From Clostridiales bacterium UBA1206 (lineage in GTDB: Bacteria; Bacillota; Clostridia; Oscillospirales; CAG-382), in NCBI GenBank assembly GCA_002310055.1, contig DBXS01000010.1, positions 1 through 64,000 on the forward strand: DNA of 64,000 nucleotides. The letters run 5' to 3'. The translations under genes and the position numbers were made by a program. Of the stretch, positions 16,998 to 25,800 are shown piece after piece. The notes beneath the pieces were generated by a model, which searched no databases, was not told the DNA's origin, and worked only from the letters and a program-made list of their open reading frames with translations. Position 1 is the first letter of the stretch, and each line of letters starts with the position of its first letter.

Positions 16998-17026
16998 ATT
17001 ATAACACGAATTGTCGAAAAATGCAA
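16998..17026 (-). promoter_or_regulatory. Promoter of the small minus-strand unit
   Basis: Minus strand TTGCAT (17026-17021) and TATAAT (17003-16998) with a 17-bp spacer. A second TATAAT overlaps 6 bp further downstream. Confidence 0.8.
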
Positions 17027-17073
17027 TATTTTTCATTTCCGGCGTTTTTCTGCGACAAAACGGCATTTTCGCC

Positions 17074-17102
17074 TTGTAAAAACGCAAAAGATATGATATA
17101 AT
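17074..17102 (+). promoter_or_regulatory. Promoter for the chromate-type transporter pair
   Basis: TTGTAA (17074-17079) and TATAAT (17097-17102) with a 17-bp spacer, 35 bp before the first ATG. Confidence 0.65.
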
Positions 17103-17137
17103 CCGGGTTAGGCAAAAGACTATATTCGAAAGGCAAA

Positions 17138-17728
17138 ATGATGAAAGAAAAAAGACCGCTCGCAGCGCTCTTCTTCACGATGCTCAAAATAGGGCTGTTC
17201 ACTTTCGGCGGCGGCTACGCGATGCTCGCCCTGCTGGAAAACGAGTTCGTGGAAAAGAAAGCCTGGATGACCAAAGACGAGTTTCTGGACATGACGGCGC
17301 TCGCCGAATCCACGCCCGGCCCCATAGCGATAAACAGCGCGACGTATATCGGATACAAAAAAGGCGGCGTTGCAGGTTCGGCGCTGGCGACGCTCGGCGT
17401 CTGCATACCGTCGTTCGTCATAATTTTCATAATTTCCCTTTTCTTTGACGAATTCTTAAAATTCGAACTCGTTGCGCGCGCGTTCCGCGGGATACAGGCG
17501 TGCGTGGTGTATCTGATCGCCGCGGCGGGGATAAAGCTTTTGAAAAGCTCGGTCAAGGACGTCTTTTCGGTCGTGATCTTCGCGCTCACGCTTATTCTCT
17601 GCGTTTGCTTTTCGCTGTTTTCGGTCAGCTTTTCTTCGGTGTTCTTCATACTCATATCCGGCGCGGTCGGTTACGCCGCGTGGCTTATAAGGCGGCGTTC
17701 GTCTTCTGAAAAGGAGGCGGAAAAATGA
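17138..17728 (+). CDS. Chromate transporter family, half-size subunit 1
   Basis: A 196-residue integral membrane protein of the CHR family in its short, single-domain form. The N-terminal FTFGGGYAMLALLENEFVEKK and MTALAESTPGPIAINSATY segments are the family signature, and about six hydrophobic segments follow. Short CHR proteins occur in pairs that work as a heterodimer; the partner is the next gene, which overlaps the 3' end by 4 bp. Transport of chromate is known for long members. The natural substrate of short pairs is not established, and sulfate or another anion is possible. Confidence 0.88.
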   Translation: MMKEKRPLAALFFTMLKIGLFTFGGGYAMLALLENEFVEKKAWMTKDEFLDMTALAESTPGPIAINSATYIGYKKGGVAGSALATLGVCIPSFVIIFIISLFFDEFLKFELVARAFRGIQACVVYLIAAAGIKLLKSSVKDVFSVVIFALTLILCVCFSLFSVSFSSVFFILISGAVGYAAWLIRRRSSSEKEAEK

Positions 17729-18291
17729 TTTATCTAAAACTGTTCCTGGTATTCCTCGAACTCGGCGCGGTGTCGTTCGGCGGCGGCTACGGAATGATCT
17801 CGCTGCTGCGCGAACAGGTGCTTTCGCACGGGTGGATGACCGAGGAAAGCTTTATGAATATGCTCGCGGTATCGGAATCCACGCCCGGGCCTATTGCCGT
17901 GAATATGGCGACTTTCGTGGGCTCTGCGCAGGGAGGGCTGTTCGGCTCGTTCTGCGCCACGCTGGGAGTGGTGCTGCCCGCGTTCATAATAATGCTCGTA
18001 ATCGTTTCGCTCATCCGCAATTTCATAAACCTTCCGCCGGTGCAGGGCGCGCTCGGCGGGATCCGTCCCTGCGTGGTGGCGCTCATATGCGGCACGGCGC
18101 TCATAATGGGACTGCGCGCGGTGTTCGGCGTTTCCGCCGGCGACTTCGTTTTGGATTTCGACTTGCGCGCGCTCGGGATAATCGCGTTCGTCGCGGCGTT
18201 CGCTTTCGCCTGCAAACGCTTTGCAAAGAAAAAGCCCTCGCCGATAATCCTTATAGTCATATCGGCGGGGCTCGGGATACTGTTATACTGA
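17725..18291 (+). CDS. Chromate transporter family, half-size subunit 2
   Basis: A 188-residue CHR-family membrane protein, partner of the preceding gene. The signature repeats as SFGGGYGMISLLREQVLSHG and LAVSESTPGPIAVNMATFVG. The ATG overlaps the previous stop by ATGA. Two homologous halves with expected opposite membrane topology resemble the two domains of full-length ChrA. It converges on the GH20 gene 7 bp away, with no obvious hairpin between them. Confidence 0.88.
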   Translation: MIYLKLFLVFLELGAVSFGGGYGMISLLREQVLSHGWMTEESFMNMLAVSESTPGPIAVNMATFVGSAQGGLFGSFCATLGVVLPAFIIMLVIVSLIRNFINLPPVQGALGGIRPCVVALICGTALIMGLRAVFGVSAGDFVLDFDLRALGIIAFVAAFAFACKRFAKKKPSPIILIVISAGLGILLY

Positions 18292-18298
18292 GCTTTGT

Positions 18299-20083
18299 TT
18301 AATCGAACAATACTTTCTTCATAAGGTCGGGGATCAGATACAGATCGCTGACCTTATTGTCGCGAAGCCAGCTTGCGGCGTAACGCTCGCTCCAGTCGAG
18401 GAACGCGCTTTCGCTGACTTCGGTTTTCGCGCCGAGCATACGGGCGAACCCCATGCTCAGGTAATAATCCGCTTCGGCGGCGAGCACGAGGTCTTCGTAT
18501 ATCTCGCCGGCGCCGAGCGACGCGAATTCTTTGGAAATGCCGAGACACACGTTTGCGTTTTCAATGAACTTCGCCGCGTCTTTTTCGCCCAGTTCGAGCG
18601 CTTTGCCGTAATAGCTGTGCACGCCGAAATGCCACTGGGTGAAGATGCCCCAGTTCATAACGCTTTCGGTCTCGCCGAGCTTTTCTATGAGCTCGACCGT
18701 TTTTCCGGTGCCGTCGCCGTATACGAGCGAAGACACCGCTTTGTTATAATCTTTGCCGAACACGTCGGTACCGCACCGCCATCCCTTGACGGCGCCGAGA
18801 ACCAGTCCGTAGAGCGAGCAGTTGGCGGAACAGACGTGGCCGTAATCGCCCCACGAGGTGTTGAGGATGCCGAGCACGCCGTTCTTCATCCCGCCGTCGG
18901 CCATGGCGACTATGTTCTTGCGGGCGTATCCCAGAGCTTCGGAAAAATGGTTCCACGAAGAACAGCCCGGGCAGACCATCTGGCGCACGCCCGCGGAAGC
19001 GAATTTGTCAATGGCGCCCACGTTGGGGGCATCGCGGTAATCCCAGCAGAGCATGACCATATCCTTGGGGAAGGACGGAATGATCTCGGGATGGTTGAGC
19101 ACGATGTCGCCCCACATCATAGCGGTCTTCCCGCGCGAAGAAACGTGCTCGATGAGTTTTGTGGTGAATTCAAGATACAGCTTCGCCTTGTCCTTGCCGG
19201 CGTTGCGCCCGCGGCAGAGGTCGAACGTTTCGTCACAGCAGATGTTGAAATAGCTGCTCCGAAACAGCGGTATGAACTGGTCGATGAGCGATTTTATAAG
19301 CTCGAAGCTTTCGGGATTGGAAGCGTCGATGGTGTGGTGGAGCATACGGTTCACCCAGGGGTTGGGATCGGGCTTGTAATCTTCGAGCTCGCACAGATGC
19401 GCGTAGCGCTTGGAAGAAAGCAGCCGGTAAAGGTGCCCGAAGGTGGAAAGCGACGGCACGAAATCTATGAAGTTATCGTAGCAGTAGTCGTCAAGTTCCA
19501 TTATCTCCTCGGCGGTCATATAGCCGTCGGGATCGAGGAAGCAGCGGTATTCTTTGAAATCGAACGCGTGCTCGATATACACCTGCAGCATATTCACTTT
19601 GTAATACGCGAGCATGTCTATTATCTTTTTCACGCCTTCCACGGTGGGGACTCTCCCGCGCGAAACGTCCAGATAATAGCCGCGCAGCTTCATATCCGGC
19701 TCGTCCTTTATTTCGCAGTACGGCACTTTTCCGCCGCCGTTTTCGGCGAGCTGTCTGAGCGTCTGGATCCCGTAAAACGCGCCCGCGAGCGACTGCGAAG
19801 CTATCTTCACGCCGTTTGGACCGACGGTGAGCGCATACGATTCGGTATTCTTTTTGGCGCCGGCGCATACCGAAACGCAGACTCCGCAAGACGCGGGATC
19901 GAACGCCTTGTTTATTTTGGAAAAAGCTCCGGTAAGAGATTCGAGTTCGTCGGCGAGCGTCTTGCACGCCTTGAATATCCTCGCGTCGCACGCCGTGTTC
20001 ATAACTATCTGCATCCCGCGCAGATCGAGCTCGCCGCGGTGGACGCGCATTCTTTTGGGGCTGGGTACGAGTGTCATTTTCAA
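18299..20083 (-). CDS. GH20-family beta-N-acetylhexosaminidase
   Basis: A 594-residue cytoplasmic or non-classical hexosaminidase of family GH20. An N-terminal alpha/beta domain (1-130) ends at the substrate-assisting barrel, which starts with MKLRGYYLDVSRGRVPT. The catalytic pair D284-E285 lies in NICCDETFDLCRG; D stabilises the acetamido oxazoline and E is the general acid. A Trp-rich C-terminal portion (CWDYRD, TSWGDYG) follows. No signal peptide is visible, so it probably trims GlcNAc- or GalNAc-terminated oligosaccharides after import. It is single-gene, from a perfect promoter at 20115-20143. Confidence 0.9.
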   Translation of the reverse strand: MKMTLVPSPKRMRVHRGELDLRGMQIVMNTACDARIFKACKTLADELESLTGAFSKINKAFDPASCGVCVSVCAGAKKNTESYALTVGPNGVKIASQSLAGAFYGIQTLRQLAENGGGKVPYCEIKDEPDMKLRGYYLDVSRGRVPTVEGVKKIIDMLAYYKVNMLQVYIEHAFDFKEYRCFLDPDGYMTAEEIMELDDYCYDNFIDFVPSLSTFGHLYRLLSSKRYAHLCELEDYKPDPNPWVNRMLHHTIDASNPESFELIKSLIDQFIPLFRSSYFNICCDETFDLCRGRNAGKDKAKLYLEFTTKLIEHVSSRGKTAMMWGDIVLNHPEIIPSFPKDMVMLCWDYRDAPNVGAIDKFASAGVRQMVCPGCSSWNHFSEALGYARKNIVAMADGGMKNGVLGILNTSWGDYGHVCSANCSLYGLVLGAVKGWRCGTDVFGKDYNKAVSSLVYGDGTGKTVELIEKLGETESVMNWGIFTQWHFGVHSYYGKALELGEKDAAKFIENANVCLGISKEFASLGAGEIYEDLVLAAEADYYLSMGFARMLGAKTEVSESAFLDWSERYAASWLRDNKVSDLYLIPDLMKKVLFD

Positions 20084-20114
20084 TTCCCTCTTTTCATGGT
20101 TTTTGTATGCGTAT

Positions 20115-20143
20115 ATTATAACGCTTTTGCTTTAAAATGTCAA
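20115..20143 (-). promoter_or_regulatory. Promoter for the GH20 gene
   Basis: Minus strand TTGACA (20143-20138) and TATAAT (20120-20115) with a 17-bp spacer. Confidence 0.85.
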
Positions 20144-20171
20144 TGACGCGAAATACCGCGCGCGATAATTA

Positions 20172-20200
20172 TTGACATCGGGTGAGGGAAATGATATAAT
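20172..20200 (+). promoter_or_regulatory. Promoter for the small zinc-ribbon gene
   Basis: TTGACA (20172-20177) and TATAAT (20195-20200) with a 17-bp spacer; AGGAGG lies 8 bp before the ATG at 20224. Confidence 0.85.
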
Positions 20201-20223
20201 GAACGCACAGGAGGCGGATAAAT

Positions 20224-20568
20224 ATGGAACTCTACTGCAAAGACTGCAAGCTCGTATATTCCACGCCGCGCTGCCCCGTGTGCGGCGGCAAACGCGGCAC
20301 GCCCGCCTGCGGCGACGATATCTGCTTTTTGACCGAGCGCGAGCAAATGTGGGCAGAAATGCTTGAAGACGTGCTCAGGCAGAACGGCATACCGTATATC
20401 TTCAAAAACCGCTACGGCAGAGGGATCACGGTGACGCTGGGGTTCGGCTCGGAACGCGTTTCGTTCTTTGTAAAATACCGCGACCTCGCACGGGCGCAGT
20501 CGATAGTCGAAGAGCTGTTTGAAGCTCCGGCGGACGAAAACAGCTTCTCCGAAGAAACACACCGGTAA
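20224..20568 (+). CDS. Zinc-ribbon protein with DUF2007-like domain
   Basis: A 114-residue cytoplasmic protein. Residues 4-22 hold a zinc-ribbon-like CKDC and CPVC pair. The C-terminal part, EMLEDVLRQNGIPYIFKN...RVSFFVKYRDLARAQSIVEELF, matches the pattern of the DUF2007 (putative signal-transducing) domain. No partner is obvious; the following lipoprotein gene starts 23 bp later. The role is unknown, and the domain assignment is by eye. Confidence 0.6.
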   Translation: MELYCKDCKLVYSTPRCPVCGGKRGTPACGDDICFLTEREQMWAEMLEDVLRQNGIPYIFKNRYGRGITVTLGFGSERVSFFVKYRDLARAQSIVEELFEAPADENSFSEETHR

Positions 20569-20591
20569 ACGCTTTTTGAAAGGAGAAAACG

Positions 20592-21086
20592 ATGCAATTT
20601 AAACGTGCTTTTATCATCCTTATTACAGTAATTCTGATTTGTACGGTCTGTGCCGCATGCGACCCGGTAACCCACGAACTCCCTGATCCGAACGGGATCA
20701 CTTCATTTGTTCCCGAATCGATGACCGTCCAGCTTGTGAAATGTGAATCGCTTCAGGACATGTGGGATCTGTGGGGCACGGGGACAATAAAAGATACGTC
20801 CTCAAAAGTGTTAAAGTCGGCGCTGTATATGCTTGCAAAGGACGGCTGGAGCGATTTCTCGTCCGAAGCGAACGTTGACGCAGATATCATCTTTTTCGCC
20901 GAGCAGCAGGACGGGATAGTGATCTCATATGTCATCGACATCGACGCCGGCACAGCCGTATTTTATCCGTATTCCAACGAATACGCAAACCTGCCGCGCT
21001 ATTCGCACAAACAGCTTACCGCAGACGAGATAAGCAATATAAAACAAGTGGCTTACTATTATTTCAGCGAGCATTTGGAAAATTGA
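20592..21086 (+). CDS. Small lipoprotein of unknown function
   Basis: A 164-residue lipoprotein with signal segment 1-21 and lipobox CAAC (C22 or so). The rest is a compact alpha/beta protein (KSALYMLAKDGWSDFS, DADIIFFAEQQDG). I recognise no family. Its codon choice and base composition are more AT-rich than neighbours, which suggests recent acquisition or low expression. AAAGGAG sits 7 bp before ATG 20592. It may be cotranscribed with the zinc-ribbon gene and ends at a strong terminator. Confidence 0.7.
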   Translation: MQFKRAFIILITVILICTVCAACDPVTHELPDPNGITSFVPESMTVQLVKCESLQDMWDLWGTGTIKDTSSKVLKSALYMLAKDGWSDFSSEANVDADIIFFAEQQDGIVISYVIDIDAGTAVFYPYSNEYANLPRYSHKQLTADEISNIKQVAYYYFSEHLEN

Positions 21087-21102
21087 AATAAGCTATAAGA
21101 AT

Positions 21103-21146
21103 CATCTCCCGAATACGGAACGGACCGGATTCGGGAGATGTTTTTT
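21103..21146 (+). terminator. Terminator after the small lipoprotein
   Basis: CATCTCCCGAAT (21103-21114) pairs with ATTCGGGAGATG (21129-21140), followed by six T residues. Confidence 0.9.
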
Positions 21147-21160
21147 GATCGTATGCGCTT

Positions 21161-23869
21161 TCAATCGCCAACGCGCGCTTTGAGGCGGTTTATCATCCGC
21201 GCCAGGCAGGAACGCATCTGCGCAAGATCGTTCAGGACCGCTTCGGTGCAGGGACCGCTTTCCATATCGGCTATTTTGAACAAGTTATCTATTCCAAGCA
21301 GCGTTTCATACGCTTCTTCGGCGAAAGCGAGCTTTTCGGCGAAGCCCGATCCGGTAAACGACGCGCATTTTTCGCGCAGTTCCGCGAGAGGCGCGTCTAA
21401 TAAATCGGAAAACGCGTACGATTCGCCGTAAAGCGTATCGCGCTTGCGGAAAAAGTCGTCTATCTGCGCGGCGAGCGTTTCGTTGAGCTTATACGTCTGT
21501 ACCGACGGGCGCGAATAAGCGCCGAGCTTGAGCACGCGGGTATACCGTTCGGAATTCCTGAGCCAAGATTCGCTGTTCTTGCAGGTCAAGGCAAACAGCG
21601 ATTCGCCGCTCGCCCCCGCTTCGCGCGAAACGGCAAACTGGTTTACCAGCACTTGCGGAGCGGTGCCGCTGTACCCGTCCAGTCCCGTGGAATAAAAGCA
21701 TTTGTCGCCTATTGCTTTGACGAAGCTCTTTGCGTTGGAAAGCACGTAGGAATTATCGCTGCTGTAGGTCATCGAAAACACTTCGTCGATCCAGCCGTTT
21801 TCGACCCACGCCGCCACGTCCTGAAATATGGTGTTCTTTGCGTTTTTCATATCGGGGTACGCGGCGACGCTGATCCACGCCTGCGGCCTTACGCGCATGA
21901 CCAGTTCGTACACCTCGCCCACGAACGAAGTGATTATATTCCTGCGGAATTCGCTGAATTCCTTATATACGGCGCTTTCTTTGGACACCCTGCGCAGATC
22001 GCCGGAATATCCGCTCTGCGCCTTGAAGGCGTTTACTATATCGTCGTTGTAGCCGTAATCGTTTTCGCCGTTGAGCTCGGGGAACCGGATGTAATCGAGA
22101 TGTATCCCCGCTATATCGTAATTTTCAAGCAGTTCTTCATAGACCGCAAGCACCAGCGCGCGGTTTTCGGCGTCGTATGGATCGAGGAATACGAACCCGC
22201 CCGTGGGGAGCGGATAGTAATCGTTGCCGGCGCGGTCGATGAGCCGCTTTTCCTTTGGCAGCGTGTTTGCAAGGCAGTTCGGTTCTTTCGCCAGGTTCTG
22301 CGTGAGCCCTATGCAGAAATTCTGCACCCACGCGTGGATCTCTATGCCGTATTCTTTCGCTATGCGGCAAAAGCCCTCCAGCGCGTCGTATTCGCCGTTT
22401 GCGGGATTGTGCAGCACCCCCGGCACGGACGAATATCCGATCGTATAGCCGTAATACCACGTTTCTATATACAGCGCGTTTATGTTCATCGCCTTTGCTT
22501 TTTGCAGCAGGGCGCGCACCTCTTCGTCGCTCTTTTCGGTGGAACGGTACCACGCGGCGCGGTTTTCCGCGGCTTTGGATGGTATGAGACGGTAACGCAG
22601 CTCGCCGAGCGCCGCTTTTTCGGCGGAAACGAGTTCGAGCACGGCATAATATTCTTCTGCCGCCATACGCTGCATCGCTTCGTACCTGAGGTCGCAGGCG
22701 CGCCGGAAAAGCTCGTCGCAGACGGCGTAATCGATATCGAGGAATTCCGCGCGCGCGGATCTGAGCGCGTTGTCCGCCTCGGTCAGCATCAATTCCTGCG
22801 ATACGTATTCCGTGAGCGGAGTCTGTACGATGGTCACGGTGTTGTTTGCGCGGTCGAGGAACGCGTACGCGCCGTGTCTGTACGCCTCTTTGAGCGCGGT
22901 CTCGTTCTTGCCGTGGCCGGATATTACGAATCCGCCTTCGGGGATGGCGGCGTTGCCGCCGTAAACTTCGCCCACGCACATCAGGTTTTTATCCACCTGC
23001 ACCTCGTAGCCGTAAGGGTTGGTGCCGGTCGTGCTTTTTCCGCTGTATATGACCAGGAAATCCTGCTGCCGCACGTCGTTGTACCTGTCCACGGAGAGCA
23101 CGGTTTTTTCGTATTTGCCGTTTTGCAGATGTATCTCGGCGCCGGTTTCGCTTTGATCCGGCTTGGACGCGTTGGGACCGAACGAAAGCACAAAACCGTT
23201 TTCGGGGATATCCGTGTCGCCTTCTTCGTATACGCCGGTGATCTTTCCGTCTTCTATGACGAATTCGACCCCTCCCGCGGAAGTGCGCGTGGATTCGCCG
23301 AACGACGGCGTGTACAATATGACCGAACGCTTGTCGCGTTCACAGTCCCTGCCGGTGATACGGCAGGTCTTTGCGCCTATCACGGCGTAATCGGCGTACA
23401 GTGTTTCGACTTTTCCGGTCTTGATTATCGCCTTTTCGCCCGCCTTAACGTTTTCTCCGTGCGCGGCGTATTCCCCGCAGAACGATATGATATACGTATC
23501 CGGCATTATGATGAGCCGTTCGCCGGGTTTGCCGACGTAAACAACGGTGCGGTCCCTGACCGCGAGCTCGACGAAATCCACATCCTTTTCGGACGTTATC
23601 TCGCCGTATTCGTAATTATATATGCGCACGCAGTCGCCCGCGGGTCCGGTGTTGACTTCGGCTTCGTATATTTCGCCGCCGAGCTCGAGCCCGACGCGCT
23701 TTATTTCGGCTTCGGAAACAGGTTCGGAGCTTACGGAGCTTTCCATGCCGCTCACCTCCGTGTCAGTCATATCTTCGCCGTCCGAAACGTCGCCGGTGCC
23801 GCCTTTGCAGGCATAAACGAACGCGCACAGCAAAACTGCGGCGGCGAGCAGTAAAGCTTTGAATCTCAT
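21161..23869 (-). CDS. Family-10-like glycosidase (GHL10/DUF187) lipoprotein
   Basis: A 902-residue exported lipoprotein with lipobox VYAC (C21). The N-terminal half (about 30-400) is beta-rich and contains repeated valley-like segments (GGFVISGHGKNETALKEAYR). From about 430 a TIM-barrel domain of the GHL10/DUF187 type runs, with MNINALYIETWYYGYTIG, EIHAWVQNFCIG and the hallmark IHLDYIRFPE. The last part ends in helices. Relatives act on peptidoglycan- or cell-wall-like polysaccharides, but few are characterised. Start ATG 23869 is chosen for GGAGG at 8 bp and its signal peptide; an upstream in-frame ATG lacks both. Promoter at 23898-23926. Confidence 0.85.
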   Translation of the reverse strand: MRFKALLLAAAVLLCAFVYACKGGTGDVSDGEDMTDTEVSGMESSVSSEPVSEAEIKRVGLELGGEIYEAEVNTGPAGDCVRIYNYEYGEITSEKDVDFVELAVRDRTVVYVGKPGERLIIMPDTYIISFCGEYAAHGENVKAGEKAIIKTGKVETLYADYAVIGAKTCRITGRDCERDKRSVILYTPSFGESTRTSAGGVEFVIEDGKITGVYEEGDTDIPENGFVLSFGPNASKPDQSETGAEIHLQNGKYEKTVLSVDRYNDVRQQDFLVIYSGKSTTGTNPYGYEVQVDKNLMCVGEVYGGNAAIPEGGFVISGHGKNETALKEAYRHGAYAFLDRANNTVTIVQTPLTEYVSQELMLTEADNALRSARAEFLDIDYAVCDELFRRACDLRYEAMQRMAAEEYYAVLELVSAEKAALGELRYRLIPSKAAENRAAWYRSTEKSDEEVRALLQKAKAMNINALYIETWYYGYTIGYSSVPGVLHNPANGEYDALEGFCRIAKEYGIEIHAWVQNFCIGLTQNLAKEPNCLANTLPKEKRLIDRAGNDYYPLPTGGFVFLDPYDAENRALVLAVYEELLENYDIAGIHLDYIRFPELNGENDYGYNDDIVNAFKAQSGYSGDLRRVSKESAVYKEFSEFRRNIITSFVGEVYELVMRVRPQAWISVAAYPDMKNAKNTIFQDVAAWVENGWIDEVFSMTYSSDNSYVLSNAKSFVKAIGDKCFYSTGLDGYSGTAPQVLVNQFAVSREAGASGESLFALTCKNSESWLRNSERYTRVLKLGAYSRPSVQTYKLNETLAAQIDDFFRKRDTLYGESYAFSDLLDAPLAELREKCASFTGSGFAEKLAFAEEAYETLLGIDNLFKIADMESGPCTEAVLNDLAQMRSCLARMINRLKARVGD

Positions 23870-23897
23870 TTTCTTTCCTCCGTTGACTACTGTCAAT

Positions 23898-23926
23898 ATA
23901 ATACCAAAACTTCCGCACGCCGTCAA
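23898..23926 (-). promoter_or_regulatory. Promoter for the GHL10 lipoprotein
   Basis: Minus strand TTGACG (23926-23921) and TATTAT (23903-23898) with a 17-bp spacer. Confidence 0.7.
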
Positions 23927-23959
23927 CACCGATTTATTCAAATACACCGCTTTTTTCGC

Positions 23960-23988
23960 TTGACAGCGGGAAATGTATAAAGTATAAT
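23960..23988 (+). promoter_or_regulatory. Promoter for the ABC exporter gene
   Basis: TTGACA (23960-23965) and TATAAT (23983-23988) with a 17-bp spacer. The gene starts at GTG 24026 behind GGAGAAGG. Confidence 0.85.
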
Positions 23989-24025
23989 TAAATTATAAAT
24001 ATGCAGCCGGAGAAGGTGACAGCGC

Positions 24026-25747
24026 GTGCTGAAAAGATTTATCGCCTATTACAAGCCGCACCGAAAGATGTTTTATCTGGATATGGCGGCTTCCATGCTC
24101 ATTTCGCTCATAGGGATGGTCTATCCCATTGTGACGAACCTTATGCTCAAGGATCTTATCCCCAACCGCAACTACCGCGCGGTGATAATCGCCGGCGTAT
24201 GCGTGCTGGCGCTTTACATAGCGCGTCTGCTTTTGCGCTATTTCGTGCAGTATTACGGCCATATGATAGGCGTGGGGATGCAGGCGCAGATGCGGCGCGA
24301 CCTGTTCGCTCACCTGCAGAAGCTGCCGTTTTCGTTTTACGACGAACACGAGACCGGCAAGATAATGACGCGTATGACGAGCGATCTGTTCGACGTCAGC
24401 GAGCTCGCCCACCACGGTCCCGAAAACATAATAATCAGCTCGGTGATGCTCATCGGTTCTTTCATTTACCTCTGCACCATAAACGTGTGGCTCACGCTCA
24501 TAATATTCTGCTGCGTGCCCATACTCGTTTCGGTGGCGATATATTTCCGCAAAAAGATGCGCGCCGCGTTCACCGAACGCCGCAAAGAGACGGCGGTCAT
24601 CAACGGCGCGCTCGAAAGCAGCATTTCCGGCATCCGCGTAACGAAGGCGTTCACTAATTCCGAAAAAGAAAAAGAAAAGTTCGAACGCGGCAATTCGGCG
24701 TTCGTGCGCGCGTGCCGCGCGGCGTACAAGGCGATGGCGCAGTTCTTTTCCGGCACCTCGTTCATCACCGATATTTTCAACGTGATAATCCTTATAGCCG
24801 GCGGCCTGTTCCTTTACGACGGCAAAATAGATTTCGCCGAGTATTCCACTTTTATCGTTTCGGTCAACCTCTTCATCTCGCCCATCACCACGCTCATCAA
24901 CTTTGTGGAATCGTACCAGAACGGCGTGACGGGGTTCAGCCGGTTCCTTGAGATACTGGACGAGAAGCCCGAAGAAGACGCGCCCGACGCCGTCGACATA
25001 GGCAAGGTCGAAGGAAAGATAGAGCTGGACGACGTTGAATTCTCGTATAACAATTCCGAAGAAGTGCTGCACGGCGTGTCGCTGACGGTGGAAAAAGGCG
25101 AAGTCCTTGCGCTCGTGGGCGCTTCGGGCGGCGGCAAGACCACGATATGCCACCTTATCCCGCGGTTCGCCGACGTCACCGGCGGCGCCATACGCATCGA
25201 CGGCAGGGATATCCGTTCCGTAACTATGGATTCGCTGCGGCGCAACATAGGCATAGTGCAGCAGGACGTGTTCCTGTTCGGCGGCACGATACGCGAAAAC
25301 ATTCTTTACGGCAGACTCAACGCCACCGACGACGAAGTGATCGAAGCCGCCAAACGCGCCAACCTGCACGACTGGATTATGACGCTGGAGCACGGCTACG
25401 ACACCGAGATAGGCGAGCGCGGCGTAAAGATATCCGGCGGGCAGAAACAGCGCATAAGCATAGCGCGCGTGTTCCTCAAAGACCCGGCGATACTCATACT
25501 CGACGAGGCGACGTCGGCGCTCGACAACGCCACCGAAATATATATTCAAAAGGCGCTCGACGAGCTCTGCCGCGGCCGCACGACGATAGTCGTCGCCCAC
25601 CGGCTTTCCACCATACGCAACGCCACGCAGATAGCGGTCATAGACGGCGGCAGAGTGGCGGAGCTCGGCACGCACGAAGAGCTGATAAAGCAGAACGGTA
25701 TTTACGCTTCGCTCTATTCCCTGCAGTTCAGGGAAAGCGACAGATAA
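24026..25747 (+). CDS. ABC exporter with fused permease and ATPase
   Basis: A 573-residue half-transporter of the type-I exporter class (MsbA/BmrA-like). Membrane domain is residues 1-310 with six helices and DEHETGKIMTRMTSDL in the first coupling helix. The ATPase has Walker A LVGASGGGKTT, signature SGGQKQRISIARV and Walker B ILILDEATSALD, with the H-loop VVAHRLS. It would work as a homodimer because no second half-gene is nearby. The start is GTG at 24026; an upstream frame beginning at 24001 is out of phase. Substrate (lipid, peptide or drug) is unknown. Confidence 0.92.
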   Translation: MLKRFIAYYKPHRKMFYLDMAASMLISLIGMVYPIVTNLMLKDLIPNRNYRAVIIAGVCVLALYIARLLLRYFVQYYGHMIGVGMQAQMRRDLFAHLQKLPFSFYDEHETGKIMTRMTSDLFDVSELAHHGPENIIISSVMLIGSFIYLCTINVWLTLIIFCCVPILVSVAIYFRKKMRAAFTERRKETAVINGALESSISGIRVTKAFTNSEKEKEKFERGNSAFVRACRAAYKAMAQFFSGTSFITDIFNVIILIAGGLFLYDGKIDFAEYSTFIVSVNLFISPITTLINFVESYQNGVTGFSRFLEILDEKPEEDAPDAVDIGKVEGKIELDDVEFSYNNSEEVLHGVSLTVEKGEVLALVGASGGGKTTICHLIPRFADVTGGAIRIDGRDIRSVTMDSLRRNIGIVQQDVFLFGGTIRENILYGRLNATDDEVIEAAKRANLHDWIMTLEHGYDTEIGERGVKISGGQKQRISIARVFLKDPAILILDEATSALDNATEIYIQKALDELCRGRTTIVVAHRLSTIRNATQIAVIDGGRVAELGTHEELIKQNGIYASLYSLQFRESDR

Positions 25748-25762
25748 ACGGCATATAACGCA

Positions 25763-25800
25763 AAAGGCAAAGACTTTTTTAAGGTCTTTGCCTTTGTTTT
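25763..25800. terminator. Bidirectional terminator
   Basis: AAAGGCAAAGAC (25763-25774) pairs with GTCTTTGCCTTT (25784-25795), with T-rich sequence on both sides. It ends the exporter gene and the converging GNAT gene. Confidence 0.88.

Noticed and set aside
21653..23854. Long plus-strand open frame opposite the GHL10 gene
   Set aside because: It mirrors codon structure of a real gene with signal peptide, motifs, promoter and ribosome-binding site; residue composition is not protein-like.
23993..25675. Long minus-strand open frame opposite the ABC exporter
   Set aside because: A shadow of the exporter coding strand, with no motif or ribosome-binding site.
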